This document shows positions 1-8,322 of a stretch of 64,000 nt of DNA, piece by piece; the first letter of the stretch is position 1; each line of letters starts with the position of its first letter. The position numbers and the translations under genes are program-made. The DNA is from an uncultured Oscillospiraceae bacterium. Its GTDB lineage: Bacteria > Bacillota > Clostridia > Oscillospirales > Acutalibacteraceae. The DNA is taken from contig UQQT01000001.1 in the NCBI GenBank assembly GCA_900543395.1, positions 1 through 64,000 on the forward strand, read 5' to 3'. The notes below the pieces were generated by a model. The model was not told the DNA's origin. It did no database searches and was given only the letters and a program-made list of their open reading frames with translations.

Positions 1-354
1 GCGATGATCCGAAATGACAGAAAGAAATGAAGAATCGATTTTTTGTTACAGAAAAGCAATGAACAAAATCCGGTTTACCGAGGCAATGAAGTCGATCCGA
101 GAGCACTGACTTAATCGCTCGACGGCATATTCCTGACGCCGAGGATTGTGCGGGCAGCGTAGATAACGGCATTTTTATTCACGCTATTGTCCCAAGGCAT
201 GTGGAGACGGTGTGTCTTTTGGAATCGATAAATAAATAAACGTACAAAATTTCCCGCCGGCATGAAAGACAGGACGGCGGAAAAAAGGCTGTACAATTGA
301 CGAACTTAACGCATATCTTGATAAAATTATTACAGACGTAAAATGTGAATTATT
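1..354. other. Leading region without a recognisable intact gene
   Basis: No convincing gene is visible. A short + strand frame (266-358) ends in a Thr-Ile-Asp-Glu-Leu ... Lys-Cys-Glu-Leu-Leu stretch whose TGA overlaps the ATG of the next gene. It looks like the last ~30 codons of a lost upstream gene, because it runs straight into a stop with no start codon or ribosome site. A 61-codon minus-strand frame (111-296) has no ribosome site or family signature and is treated as chance. Confidence 0.3.
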
Positions 355-708
355 ATGACAAAAACCGAATTATTTGAATTTATAAAAACCGAATACAATG
401 TCGAACCGGATTATCCGTTTGACGACGAAAACGCCGTATTCCGGCACAGGAACAACCGAAAATGGTTTGCGCTGGTGATGAATATTCGTCGTGACAGACT
501 TCTGCCCGGTGAGGACGGAAATATTGACGTCGTAAACGTGAAGTGCGACCCGATATTAACCGGCTCCGTCCGCGACGGCAGAACGATTTTCCCCGCGTAT
601 CACATGAATAAAAATTTGTGGATATCGATAATTTTAGACAAAGAAACGGACAGCGAAACGGTGAAAAACCTCGTGGGGCTAAGCTATGAGCTGACATTAA
701 AAAAGTAA
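355..708 (+). CDS. MmcQ/YjbR family protein
   Basis: A 117-residue protein of the MmcQ/YjbR (DUF419, CyaY-like fold) family. The family signature is clear: an N-terminal helix with PDYPF, then AVFRHRNNRKWFALVM, a DVVNVKCDP strand, a FPAYHMNK segment and a WISIILD strand. These proteins are small cytosolic monomers often annotated as DNA-binding, but their biochemical role is unsettled. No good ribosome site precedes the ATG. The start overlaps the stop of a short upstream frame (ATGA), so it may once have been translationally coupled to a gene now lost. It stands alone, ahead of a terminator-like hairpin at 837-862. Confidence 0.85.
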   Translation: MTKTELFEFIKTEYNVEPDYPFDDENAVFRHRNNRKWFALVMNIRRDRLLPGEDGNIDVVNVKCDPILTGSVRDGRTIFPAYHMNKNLWISIILDKETDSETVKNLVGLSYELTLKK

Positions 709-836
709 AGGACTCACATGTAGTCCCCACGCAAGCAATTGTCATATGTTCGGATTTATTAAAGCGGATCCAATCAACGTTTTCGAAGAAAACGCAGCCG
801 CACTTCTTCGCTTTTCACTGTTACTTCTTACTTCAG

Positions 837-866
837 CAATAATTTGTCCCTACAAATTATTGTTTT
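837..866 (+). terminator. Intrinsic terminator after the YjbR gene; copy of a dispersed palindrome
   Basis: An 11-bp perfect stem (837-847 with 852-862, loop CCCT) is followed by five T. The arms carry the CAATAATTT/AAATTATTG core that recurs elsewhere in the window. The remaining 709-836 holds no gene. Confidence 0.6.
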
Positions 867-870
867 TCCC

Positions 871-899
871 TTGTTTTTGTATTCAAAATATTCTATAAT
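871..899 (+). promoter_or_regulatory. Sigma-A-type promoter of the recJ-rel run
   Basis: TTGTTT (871-876), 17-bp spacer, TATAAT (894-899), with a purine-rich start region just downstream. It lies 45 bp before the start of the first gene of the co-directional run. Confidence 0.6.
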
Positions 900-943
900 T
901 AAAAGATAATAGGGCTTTTTTGCTTCGGACGGAGGATAAGTTT

Positions 944-1423
944 ATGAAAGTTGTCGACCTTAAAATCGAGAGCGCGAAAGCAAGGAGCGGTCTGCCGAAA
1001 TTCCTCTTTTATCTTATTCAGTTTACGTGGGGGCTTCCCGTAAATCTTATCGGCGGAATCGTATATTTAATATATTATAAAAAGTGCCGTCATGAGAAGT
1101 TCTGCAACAGCTACATCACGTACCTGCCCAAGAACTGGGGCGGACTGTCGACGGGTATGTTCATATTCATGTGCGAGCATGACGAAGAGTGGACGTACAA
1201 CACTCGTATTCACGAGTACGGACACACTATACAGTGTCTGCTCTTAGGCCCGCTTTACTGGATAGTCATAGGACTTCCGTCGGCTGTTTGGTGCAATTTC
1301 TTCGAGAATTACAGAAAGAAGAACAACGTTTCATACTATAAGCTCTACTGCGAGTCGTGGGCGAACGCCTGGGGTCAGAAGTGGAGCGGACTTAAACAGC
1401 ATTTTGATGATAAAAAAGACTGA
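944..1423 (+). CDS. Uncharacterised HExxH protein with hydrophobic segments
   Basis: A 159-residue protein. The ATG at 944 is chosen because GGAGG sits ten bases upstream (929-933); an upstream frame opening at 920 has none. Residues ~18-45 form a hydrophobic segment (Phe-Tyr-Leu-Ile ... Gly-Gly-Ile-Val-Tyr-Leu-Ile). A His-Glu-Tyr-Gly-His motif near residue 90 is a zinc-protease-type HExxH site, followed by a second hydrophobic stretch and the conserved-looking ESWANAWG motif. HExxH in a small membrane-associated protein suggests a minimal zinc peptidase, but the third ligand and activity are unknown. It is the first gene of the run containing recJ, from which it is separated by 13 bp. Confidence 0.65.
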   Translation: MKVVDLKIESAKARSGLPKFLFYLIQFTWGLPVNLIGGIVYLIYYKKCRHEKFCNSYITYLPKNWGGLSTGMFIFMCEHDEEWTYNTRIHEYGHTIQCLLLGPLYWIVIGLPSAVWCNFFENYRKKNNVSYYKLYCESWANAWGQKWSGLKQHFDDKKD

Positions 1424-1436
1424 GGACTGATTTCGT

Positions 1437-3485
1437 GTGAGTCGCAAAAAGTGGCAGTTATCACAATTTGATAAAGCTCTCGCCGCGCGGATTGCGTATG
1501 AGAATTCTCTCGACGAATTCGCCGTCCTTATGCTCATTTCCCGCGGTATCACGGACGAAGAGGAGATAATTTCATTCCTGTCCGAGGGCGGGGAATTTTC
1601 CGATCCCTTTGAAATTAAGGATATGGATAAGGCCGTCGGGGCTGTAAATTCGGCGGTCGAAAACTCGGAGAAAATCACGGTCTACGGCGACTACGACGCA
1701 GACGGCGTTACTGCGACCGCATTGCTGTTTACGTACTTACAGCTCATGGGCGCGGACGTCGATTACTACATCCCGTCGAGAGTCGACGAGGGCTACGGGC
1801 TCAACAAAGAGGCTGTCGATACGCTCAAAGAGCGCGGAACCAAACTGATAATCACCGTCGACAACGGCATAAGCGCGGTTGAGGAGACCCGATACATAAA
1901 GTCGCTGGGCATGAATATCGTAATCACCGACCATCATCAGCCGGGCGAGATTCTGCCCGACGCAGACGCGGTCGTCGATCCGCACAGAACCGACGACAAC
2001 TGCTCGTGTACGGATCTTGCGGGCGTGGGAGTCGCGTTTAAATTAATAAGCGCGCTCGAGGACGGCGATTCCGACTCGGTGTTCGAGGATTTCGGAGATC
2101 TCGCCGTAATAGGAACAGTCGCGGATATAGTTCCGCTAAGGGGTGAAAACAGGCTTCTCGTGTCGAGAGGTCTTAATGTTATAAATAATTCGCTTCGTCC
2201 GGGCATTCTCGCGTTAAGACGTAAAAGCGGATTTGCAGATAAGGAACTGACCGCTTCGTCGGTCGCTTTTTCTCTGTCACCGAGAATTAATGCCTCGGGC
2301 AGAGTTTTGTCTGCGGAGAACGCAATGAAGCTTCTCATTACCGAGGACGCGGAGGAGGCAGAACGCCTCGCGGATATTTTAGACGAGTGCAACGCTCAAA
2401 GACAGGGCATAGAGTCGGATATCGTCTCCGGCGCGATGGTTAAAATAGAGAGCGACCCGTCGTATCTTTCCGACAGAGTTCTGGTCGTTTCGGGCGAAGG
2501 CTGGCACGCGGGGGTTATCGGCATAGTCGCCTCACGTCTCGTCGACAAATTCGGCAAGCCCGCAATAGTAATAGCCGAGGGCGGACAGGGCGGTATCGCG
2601 AAAGGCTCGTGCAGAAGCGTCGAGGGCTTCTCTCTTTTCGACGCGCTGACGAACGTTAAGGATCTGCTCGTTAAATACGGAGGTCATAAGCTCGCCGCGG
2701 GCTTCTCCGTCGAGAATTCGAAAATCGCCGAATTTAGGAAAGCAATCAACGAATATGCAAATACTTTGGACGAGTTTAATCCTATTTTAAAATTAGACTG
2801 TAAACTTAATCCCGCGGGAATCAACGACGCGCTGTTAAACTCGCTTTCGCTTCTCGAACCGTTCGGCGCGGAGAACCCCCAGCCTATATTCTGTATAAAT
2901 AATTTAACCGTAAATTCGGTCAAATCAATGGGCAAGACGGGCGGACACGTCAGTCTCGTTCTCGAACGCGGACGCGTTAAATTCAGAGCGGTGTGGTTCG
3001 GAGTCAGAGAGGAAGAATTCCCGTTTTTTATAGGTGAGAATATCGATATCGCCGCGAACATTGACAAAAACGAATTCAGAGGAGAGATACACCCGTCGGT
3101 TATGATCAGGGCGGCGAAGCTCTCGGGAATCGACGACGACGAATTGTTCAGAGGCTTTTCGGTCTATAAAAAAGTAAAATATTCTAAGGAAATTCCGGAT
3201 AAAATAAAAGAAATCGCCTGTCCCGACAGAAGGACGGCGGCGGACGTTTTCAGATTCGTAAAAAAAGGAACCGCCCGCGTCGGAGGCGAGGAGGAGATCA
3301 CGGTTCGTCTCGGTCTTTCTCCGTTCGACGTGTGCAGAATTCATATCGCGCTCGACGCTCTTATCGAGACGGGCGTTATAAAAGTCGAAAACGGGTATTA
3401 CCGTACGACGGACGTGGCGGATAAGGTCGCGCTTTCGTCGGCTGAAATACTTAAAAAACTCGGTTATTCCGAACAGAGAGGGTGA
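1437..3485 (+). CDS. recJ: Single-stranded-DNA-specific exonuclease RecJ
   Basis: A 682-residue 5'-3' single-strand exonuclease of the DHH phosphoesterase family, acting in recombinational and mismatch repair. Visible motifs: YGDYDADGVTA near residue 83 (metal-binding aspartates), TDHHQ near 163 (the DHH motif), GVGVAFKL near 197, SPRINASGR near 281 and the DHHA1 signature GGHKLAAGF near 415. The C-terminal third carries the OB-type domain and an extra winged-helix-like tail, typical of the long Firmicutes form. The start is GTG, preceded by a TGAGGA ribosome site overlapping the end of the upstream gene. rel follows 6 bp after the stop. Confidence 0.95.
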   Translation: MSRKKWQLSQFDKALAARIAYENSLDEFAVLMLISRGITDEEEIISFLSEGGEFSDPFEIKDMDKAVGAVNSAVENSEKITVYGDYDADGVTATALLFTYLQLMGADVDYYIPSRVDEGYGLNKEAVDTLKERGTKLIITVDNGISAVEETRYIKSLGMNIVITDHHQPGEILPDADAVVDPHRTDDNCSCTDLAGVGVAFKLISALEDGDSDSVFEDFGDLAVIGTVADIVPLRGENRLLVSRGLNVINNSLRPGILALRRKSGFADKELTASSVAFSLSPRINASGRVLSAENAMKLLITEDAEEAERLADILDECNAQRQGIESDIVSGAMVKIESDPSYLSDRVLVVSGEGWHAGVIGIVASRLVDKFGKPAIVIAEGGQGGIAKGSCRSVEGFSLFDALTNVKDLLVKYGGHKLAAGFSVENSKIAEFRKAINEYANTLDEFNPILKLDCKLNPAGINDALLNSLSLLEPFGAENPQPIFCINNLTVNSVKSMGKTGGHVSLVLERGRVKFRAVWFGVREEEFPFFIGENIDIAANIDKNEFRGEIHPSVMIRAAKLSGIDDDELFRGFSVYKKVKYSKEIPDKIKEIACPDRRTAADVFRFVKKGTARVGGEEEITVRLGLSPFDVCRIHIALDALIETGVIKVENGYYRTTDVADKVALSSAEILKKLGYSEQRG

Positions 3486-3491
3486 AAAAGC

Positions 3492-5687
3492 ATGTCCGAA
3501 CATGAAAAACAGGTCGGAAACGAACTGTATTCTAAATTAAGAGAAAAAATGAAGGATTCGTTTTCGAACGAAGATATGGCGGTTATCGACAAGGCGTTCA
3601 ACGTAGCGAACGAGGCGCACGGCAATCAGTTAAGAAAATCGGGCGAGCCGTACATTATTCACCCGATAGCCGTTGCGGAAATTCTTTTCGACGAGCTCGG
3701 AATGGATATGCCGTCAATTTCCGCGGCGCTTCTTCACGATGTCGTTGAGGATACGAATTATACGATAGAGGAGATAAGCGGTCTTTTCGGCTCGGAAATC
3801 GCGCTTCTTGTCGACGGCGTTACGAAAATCAATCGAATGCAAATTTCATCAAAAGAGGAACAGCAGGCGGAAAATCTGAGAAAAATGCTCATAGCCATGA
3901 GCAAGGACATACGCGTTATAATCATTAAATTAGCCGACCGCGTCCACAATATAAGAACGCTCAAATTCGTTCCCGAGCAGAAGCGCAGGCTGACGGCGAA
4001 GGAGACGCTCGAAATTTACGCGCCGATTGCGCACCGACTCGGTATCAGAGCGTTCAAAGAGGAGCTTGAGGATCTGTCGATAAGCTACCTCGACCCCGTC
4101 GCGTATGCCGATATCGAAAAACGCCTTGCCGAGCAGGAGCCGCAGAGGAAGGAATATCTCGACGATATTAAAAGGAAAATATCCGAGCGCGTCCATGAGA
4201 CGGTAAAGGACGCGAAAATCGACGGACGAATTAAATCCGTTCACGGAATATACCGTAAAATGTATCTGCACAATAAGAGCTTCGACGAAATTTACGACAT
4301 TTACGCCGTACGAATTATAGTCGACACGGTTATAGACTGCTATAACTGTCTGGGAATAGTTCACGATATGTTCCGCTCCGTTCCCGGCAGGTTCAAGGAT
4401 TATATTTCGACTCCGAAGCCGAATATGTACCAGTCGCTTCATACGACCCTTATAGGCAAGGAGGGTGTGCCGTTCGAGGTTCAGATAAGAACGTGGGAAA
4501 TGCATAGAAACGCCGAATACGGTATAGCCGCGCACTGGAAATATAAGCTCGGCAGAAGCGACAAGGACGTAGACAACCGTCTTATATGGATAAGACAGAT
4601 GCTCGAAAGTCAGCAGGAATCCGACAATCCGCAGGATATTGTGCAGGATATCAAGAGCGACCTTGTACCCGAGGAAGTGTTCGTATTGACTCCCAAGGGA
4701 ACTGTCATCTGTCTGCCCGCGGGCGCGACGGTCATAGACTTTGCGTACGCCATTCACTCCGCCGTCGGCAACAAAATGACCGGCGCAAAGGTAAACGGCA
4801 GAATCGTTCCGATAGACTACGTTGTCCAGACGGGTGAAATTGTAGAGATAATAACGTCGTCCCAGCAGGGCAAGGGCCCGAGCAGGGACTGGCTCAATAT
4901 AGTTAAAACGAGCGGAGCGAGAACGAAGATACGTTCGTGGTTTAAGAAAGAACGCAGAGACGAAAATATCGCCGAGGGTAAGCAGGAATTCGACAAGGAG
5001 CTTAGAAGAAATAAGATACGCCTTGACGACGAGAAGCTTCAGGAGCTTTTGCAGACGCTTACCGAGAAACAGCATTTGAATTCGATACCCGATTTCTATG
5101 CGGCGATAGGCTACGGCGGTATTACTCTGAGTAAGCTGATTCCGCAGATAAGGGATGAGGCTTCGAAATTACAGACTGTCGAAACGCCCGCGATTCCCGA
5201 AATCAAGCTTAAAACGGAGCCGACGTCAAGCCCCGACGGCGTTATCGTCGACGGAATCGACAACTGCCTTGTAAAGCTCTCAAAATGCTGCAGCCCGATA
5301 CCCGGGGATAACATAATCGGCTTCATAACGCGCGGACACGGCGTTTCCGTTCATAAGCGCGACTGTCCGAACGTCCCCGTCGACCTTGCCTCATCGCCCG
5401 ACTCGGCGAGATGGATAAGCGTACGCTGGGCGAAGCTCCCGTCTGCCGGCTTTACCGCGTCGCTTACGGTTACGAGTCTTGACAGAATGAGTCTTATCGC
5501 GGATATCACAATGGCTCTTTCGAATATGCGTATAATGATTCACAGCATGAACACGAGAACGCTCAAGGATTCCACCGCTCTCGTTTATTTGAATATTTCG
5601 GTGAATTCGACGGAGCATCTTAATTCCGTCGTTGCGAGGCTTAAAAAAGTTGACGGCGTGCTCGACGTAACGAGAGCGAATATTTAG
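3492..5687 (+). CDS. rel: Bifunctional (p)ppGpp synthetase/hydrolase
   Basis: A 731-residue Rel enzyme that makes and breaks the stringent-response alarmone (p)ppGpp. Domain order: HD hydrolase (HPIAVAE near residue 57, HDVVEDT near 82, both metal-site motifs intact), synthetase (GRIKSVHGIYRKM near 245, YDIYAVRIIVD near 261), TGS near 395-455 (VFVLTPKGTVICLPAG), a zinc-finger-type region with KCCSPIPGD near 598, and a C-terminal ACT domain from about 655. Both catalytic halves appear functional. It follows recJ closely with a GAGAGGG ribosome site and precedes dtd, the common order in Clostridia. Confidence 0.95.
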   Translation: MSEHEKQVGNELYSKLREKMKDSFSNEDMAVIDKAFNVANEAHGNQLRKSGEPYIIHPIAVAEILFDELGMDMPSISAALLHDVVEDTNYTIEEISGLFGSEIALLVDGVTKINRMQISSKEEQQAENLRKMLIAMSKDIRVIIIKLADRVHNIRTLKFVPEQKRRLTAKETLEIYAPIAHRLGIRAFKEELEDLSISYLDPVAYADIEKRLAEQEPQRKEYLDDIKRKISERVHETVKDAKIDGRIKSVHGIYRKMYLHNKSFDEIYDIYAVRIIVDTVIDCYNCLGIVHDMFRSVPGRFKDYISTPKPNMYQSLHTTLIGKEGVPFEVQIRTWEMHRNAEYGIAAHWKYKLGRSDKDVDNRLIWIRQMLESQQESDNPQDIVQDIKSDLVPEEVFVLTPKGTVICLPAGATVIDFAYAIHSAVGNKMTGAKVNGRIVPIDYVVQTGEIVEIITSSQQGKGPSRDWLNIVKTSGARTKIRSWFKKERRDENIAEGKQEFDKELRRNKIRLDDEKLQELLQTLTEKQHLNSIPDFYAAIGYGGITLSKLIPQIRDEASKLQTVETPAIPEIKLKTEPTSSPDGVIVDGIDNCLVKLSKCCSPIPGDNIIGFITRGHGVSVHKRDCPNVPVDLASSPDSARWISVRWAKLPSAGFTASLTVTSLDRMSLIADITMALSNMRIMIHSMNTRTLKDSTALVYLNISVNSTEHLNSVVARLKKVDGVLDVTRANI

Positions 5688-5754
5688 AAGCGGTCAGCGG
5701 ACAGATTAATTATTCGCTGCCCAAACATTTTACACATTAAAGGATAAATTTACT

Positions 5755-6210
5755 ATGAAAGCTGTAATTCAAAGAGTAAAATCCGCGTCCGTCGCGGTTA
5801 ATGGCGAGACGGTCGGCAGTATCGGCGAGGGCTATATGATTCTGCTGGGCGTTGTCGAGGGCGACGAGAAAAAGCACGCGGAGCTTACGGCGAAAAAGAC
5901 GGCGTCGCTTCGCATTTTTACCGACGAGGACGATAAGATGAACAGGTCGATTCTCGATATTGACGGCGAGATACTCGTTGTCTCGCAGTTTACGCTGTGC
6001 GCCGACGTTAAAAAGGGCAACCGCCCGTCGTTCATAAATTCCGCAAAGCCCGAAACGGCGAACGAATTATACGAATACTTTATGCAGTGCCTTAAGGACA
6101 ACGGCGTTAAGAAGGTCGAGCACGGAATTTTCGGCGAACACATGGACGTTTCTCTCGTAAACAACGGTCCTGTTACAATACTGTACGATACTGATATCTG
6201 GAACGTGTAA
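5755..6210 (+). CDS. dtd: D-aminoacyl-tRNA deacylase
   Basis: A 151-residue homodimeric enzyme that releases D-amino acids and glycine mischarged onto tRNA. Both signature motifs are intact: SQFTL (residues ~79-83) with the following GNRPSF, and the C-terminal NNGPVT containing the Gly-cis-Pro that gives chiral specificity. Length matches the family. It lies 67 bp after rel with an AAAGGA ribosome site, and an MBL hydrolase follows 3 bp after its stop. Confidence 0.95.
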   Translation: MKAVIQRVKSASVAVNGETVGSIGEGYMILLGVVEGDEKKHAELTAKKTASLRIFTDEDDKMNRSILDIDGEILVVSQFTLCADVKKGNRPSFINSAKPETANELYEYFMQCLKDNGVKKVEHGIFGEHMDVSLVNNGPVTILYDTDIWNV

Positions 6211-6213
6211 TAT

Positions 6214-6861
6214 ATGGATAATATAATTGTAAAATCTATGCCTTTGGGCGTGCTCGGCGCGAACTGCTATGTCGTTACGGACATTTTAAGCGGGGAGTGC
6301 GCCGTTATCGACCCGGGCGATTATTCCCCGGAGCTTGAAAACGCGCTTAGGGACAAAAGAATCCGCAAATTAAAATACATTCTCCTGACCCACGGTCATT
6401 TTGACCACATTTCGGGCGTTCCGTTTCTTAAGGAGAAGAACCCCGAGATGAAAATATGCATAAGCGCCCTTGACGAAGCGTGCTTAAACGACCCGAAAAT
6501 GAGCCTTGCCGACGGCTTTGCCCCCGGGTCGTTCAGAGCCGGCGCAAAGGCTGACATTCTTCTTCGCGACGGCGATAAATTACATTTGGGTCGGAATGAA
6601 ATCGAAGTGATAAGCACGCCCGGTCACTCGCGCGGCGGGGTTACGTATAAGCTGGGCGATATTTTATTTACGGGCGATACGCTTTTCAGATTCACCTACG
6701 GGCGCACCGACTTTTTCGGCTCAAGCCCCGCAGACCTCGAGCGTTCGATATACCGCCTGTTCGCGCTCGACGGCGATTACACGGTTTACCCCGGTCACAA
6801 TATAAGCACGACTCTTTCATACGAGCGTGAGCATAACAGAATTTTAAGAGGAATAAGATAA
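6214..6861 (+). CDS. MBL-fold metallo-hydrolase (glyoxalase II-like)
   Basis: A 215-residue cytosolic metallo-beta-lactamase-fold hydrolase. The THGHFDH metal motif is near residue 54, a second histidine in STPGHSRGG near 134, the bridging aspartate in FTGDTLF near 150, and a final histidine in YPGHN near 194. It resembles the YqgX/GloB-like hydrolases that accompany dtd and hemZ in Clostridia; the substrate is not evident. It sits between dtd and hemZ with essentially no spacing, implying one transcript. Confidence 0.85.
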   Translation: MDNIIVKSMPLGVLGANCYVVTDILSGECAVIDPGDYSPELENALRDKRIRKLKYILLTHGHFDHISGVPFLKEKNPEMKICISALDEACLNDPKMSLADGFAPGSFRAGAKADILLRDGDKLHLGRNEIEVISTPGHSRGGVTYKLGDILFTGDTLFRFTYGRTDFFGSSPADLERSIYRLFALDGDYTVYPGHNISTTLSYEREHNRILRGIR

Positions 6862-8322
6862 ATGCGTCTCGTACTCATCAACTTTCCGTTCAGATACGAA
6901 ACGGAGAATATAATCAGAATATTTTTTCCGTTTGAAAAGCTCGAATATTCGGATTCAAATTCCGGTTCGGGTTCATTCGCCGAGCTTAAAACCGATGAAA
7001 ACAACGTTTTGAGCGTTCGAATCAACATAAACGGCAGTGAGTACGAACGGAAATATTCCGTCCCCTCGCCCGACGATAAGGAAACGGAGCGTCTCGGCGC
7101 GCTGGGCATTTATGAAATTTTAAGCGAATATACGGATTACACTCCGCCGTGGGGAATACTTACGGGAGTCCGTCCGTCGAAGCTCATGAGAAGCCTTATC
7201 GCCCGCTCGGGTGAAGAGTGCGCGAGAGATTATTTTGAAAATAAATTAGTCGTTTCAAGCGAAAAGACGTCGCTTGCCATGGAAGTCGCACGTTCCGAGG
7301 ACAGGATTATCTCTCTTTCAAACGATAATTCGTATTCTCTTTACGTCTCGATTCCGTTCTGCCCGACAAGGTGCAGCTACTGCTCGTTCGTCTCGCACTC
7401 GATAACGCAGGCGAAGAAGCTCATCCCCGATTACGTCCGCCTTTTATGCAGGGAACTCGAACTCACGGGTAAAATCGCGTACGACCTCGGACTCAGGCTT
7501 GAAACGGTATATTTCGGCGGAGGAACTCCGACGTCGCTGTCAAGCGAGGATTTAAAGGCGATAACCGACGCGGTAAAAGCGAATTTCGACATAAAAAACG
7601 CGCGCGAATACACCGTCGAGGCAGGACGTCCCGACACACTCGACGAGGATAAATTAAGAGTGTTAAAAAACGCGGGGGTCGGCAGAATCAGCGTAAATCC
7701 GCAGACGTTCGTCGATTCCGTATTGAAAAATATAGGCAGAGCGCACACGTCGGACGATACCGTCAGGGCGTTTATGAAGGCGCGTGAAGTCGGATTTGAT
7801 AATATTAATATGGATTTGATCGCGGGGCTTCCCGGCGACAATCCCGACACGTTCGAAATGAGCGTTAACAAGGCTATTGAATTGTCGGCGGAGAATATAA
7901 CCGTTCACACGCTCGCATTAAAACGCGCGTCGTCGCTCGTTACCGAGGGACATATAGATTCGGTTTCGAGAGACACCGTCGAAATGCTCTCGCGCTCATC
8001 AAAGAATTTAAGGAGTGCGGGCTACGCTCCGTACTATATGTACCGTCAGAGCAAATGCGTGGGCAATAACGAAAATGTGGGCTACGGCAAGCATGATAAA
8101 GAGTGTTTGTACAATATATATATGATGGAGGAAGTTCATACCGTTCTCGCCGCCGGCGCGGGCGCAGTAACGAAGCTGAAGGATCCCGGTTCAAATAACG
8201 TCGAACGTATTTTTAACTTCAAATACCCGTACGAATACATAAACCGTTTTGACGAATTGAACGAACGCAAGGAAAGAATTTCCGAATTTTATGAAAACGA
8301 AAGGACGGATGTAAGTGTCTGA
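6862..8322 (+). CDS. hemZ: Coproporphyrinogen dehydrogenase-like radical SAM protein HemZ
   Basis: A 486-residue radical SAM enzyme. The Fe-S motif CPTRCSYCSF (Cys-x3-Cys-x2-Cys) is near residue 168, with FGGGTPTSL near 216 and the GRISVNPQTF strand near 278. A ~150-residue N-terminal extension precedes the radical SAM core, as in the HemZ group rather than in HemN/HemW. HemZ is assigned to oxygen-independent coproporphyrinogen III oxidation in Bacillus; its role in heme-poor Clostridia is uncertain. The gene starts immediately after the MBL stop and overlaps the next gene by 8 bp. Confidence 0.85.
   Translation: MRLVLINFPFRYETENIIRIFFPFEKLEYSDSNSGSGSFAELKTDENNVLSVRININGSEYERKYSVPSPDDKETERLGALGIYEILSEYTDYTPPWGILTGVRPSKLMRSLIARSGEECARDYFENKLVVSSEKTSLAMEVARSEDRIISLSNDNSYSLYVSIPFCPTRCSYCSFVSHSITQAKKLIPDYVRLLCRELELTGKIAYDLGLRLETVYFGGGTPTSLSSEDLKAITDAVKANFDIKNAREYTVEAGRPDTLDEDKLRVLKNAGVGRISVNPQTFVDSVLKNIGRAHTSDDTVRAFMKAREVGFDNINMDLIAGLPGDNPDTFEMSVNKAIELSAENITVHTLALKRASSLVTEGHIDSVSRDTVEMLSRSSKNLRSAGYAPYYMYRQSKCVGNNENVGYGKHDKECLYNIYMMEEVHTVLAAGAGAVTKLKDPGSNNVERIFNFKYPYEYINRFDELNERKERISEFYENERTDVSV

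Noticed and set aside
111..296. 61-codon minus-strand frame at the left end
   Set aside because: No ribosome site, no promoter, no family resemblance, and odd composition.
3930..5075. 381-codon open frame on the minus strand inside rel
   Set aside because: It is antisense to a fully conserved Rel protein, has no ribosome site and no family signature; long antisense frames are common over these GC-rich-codon genes.
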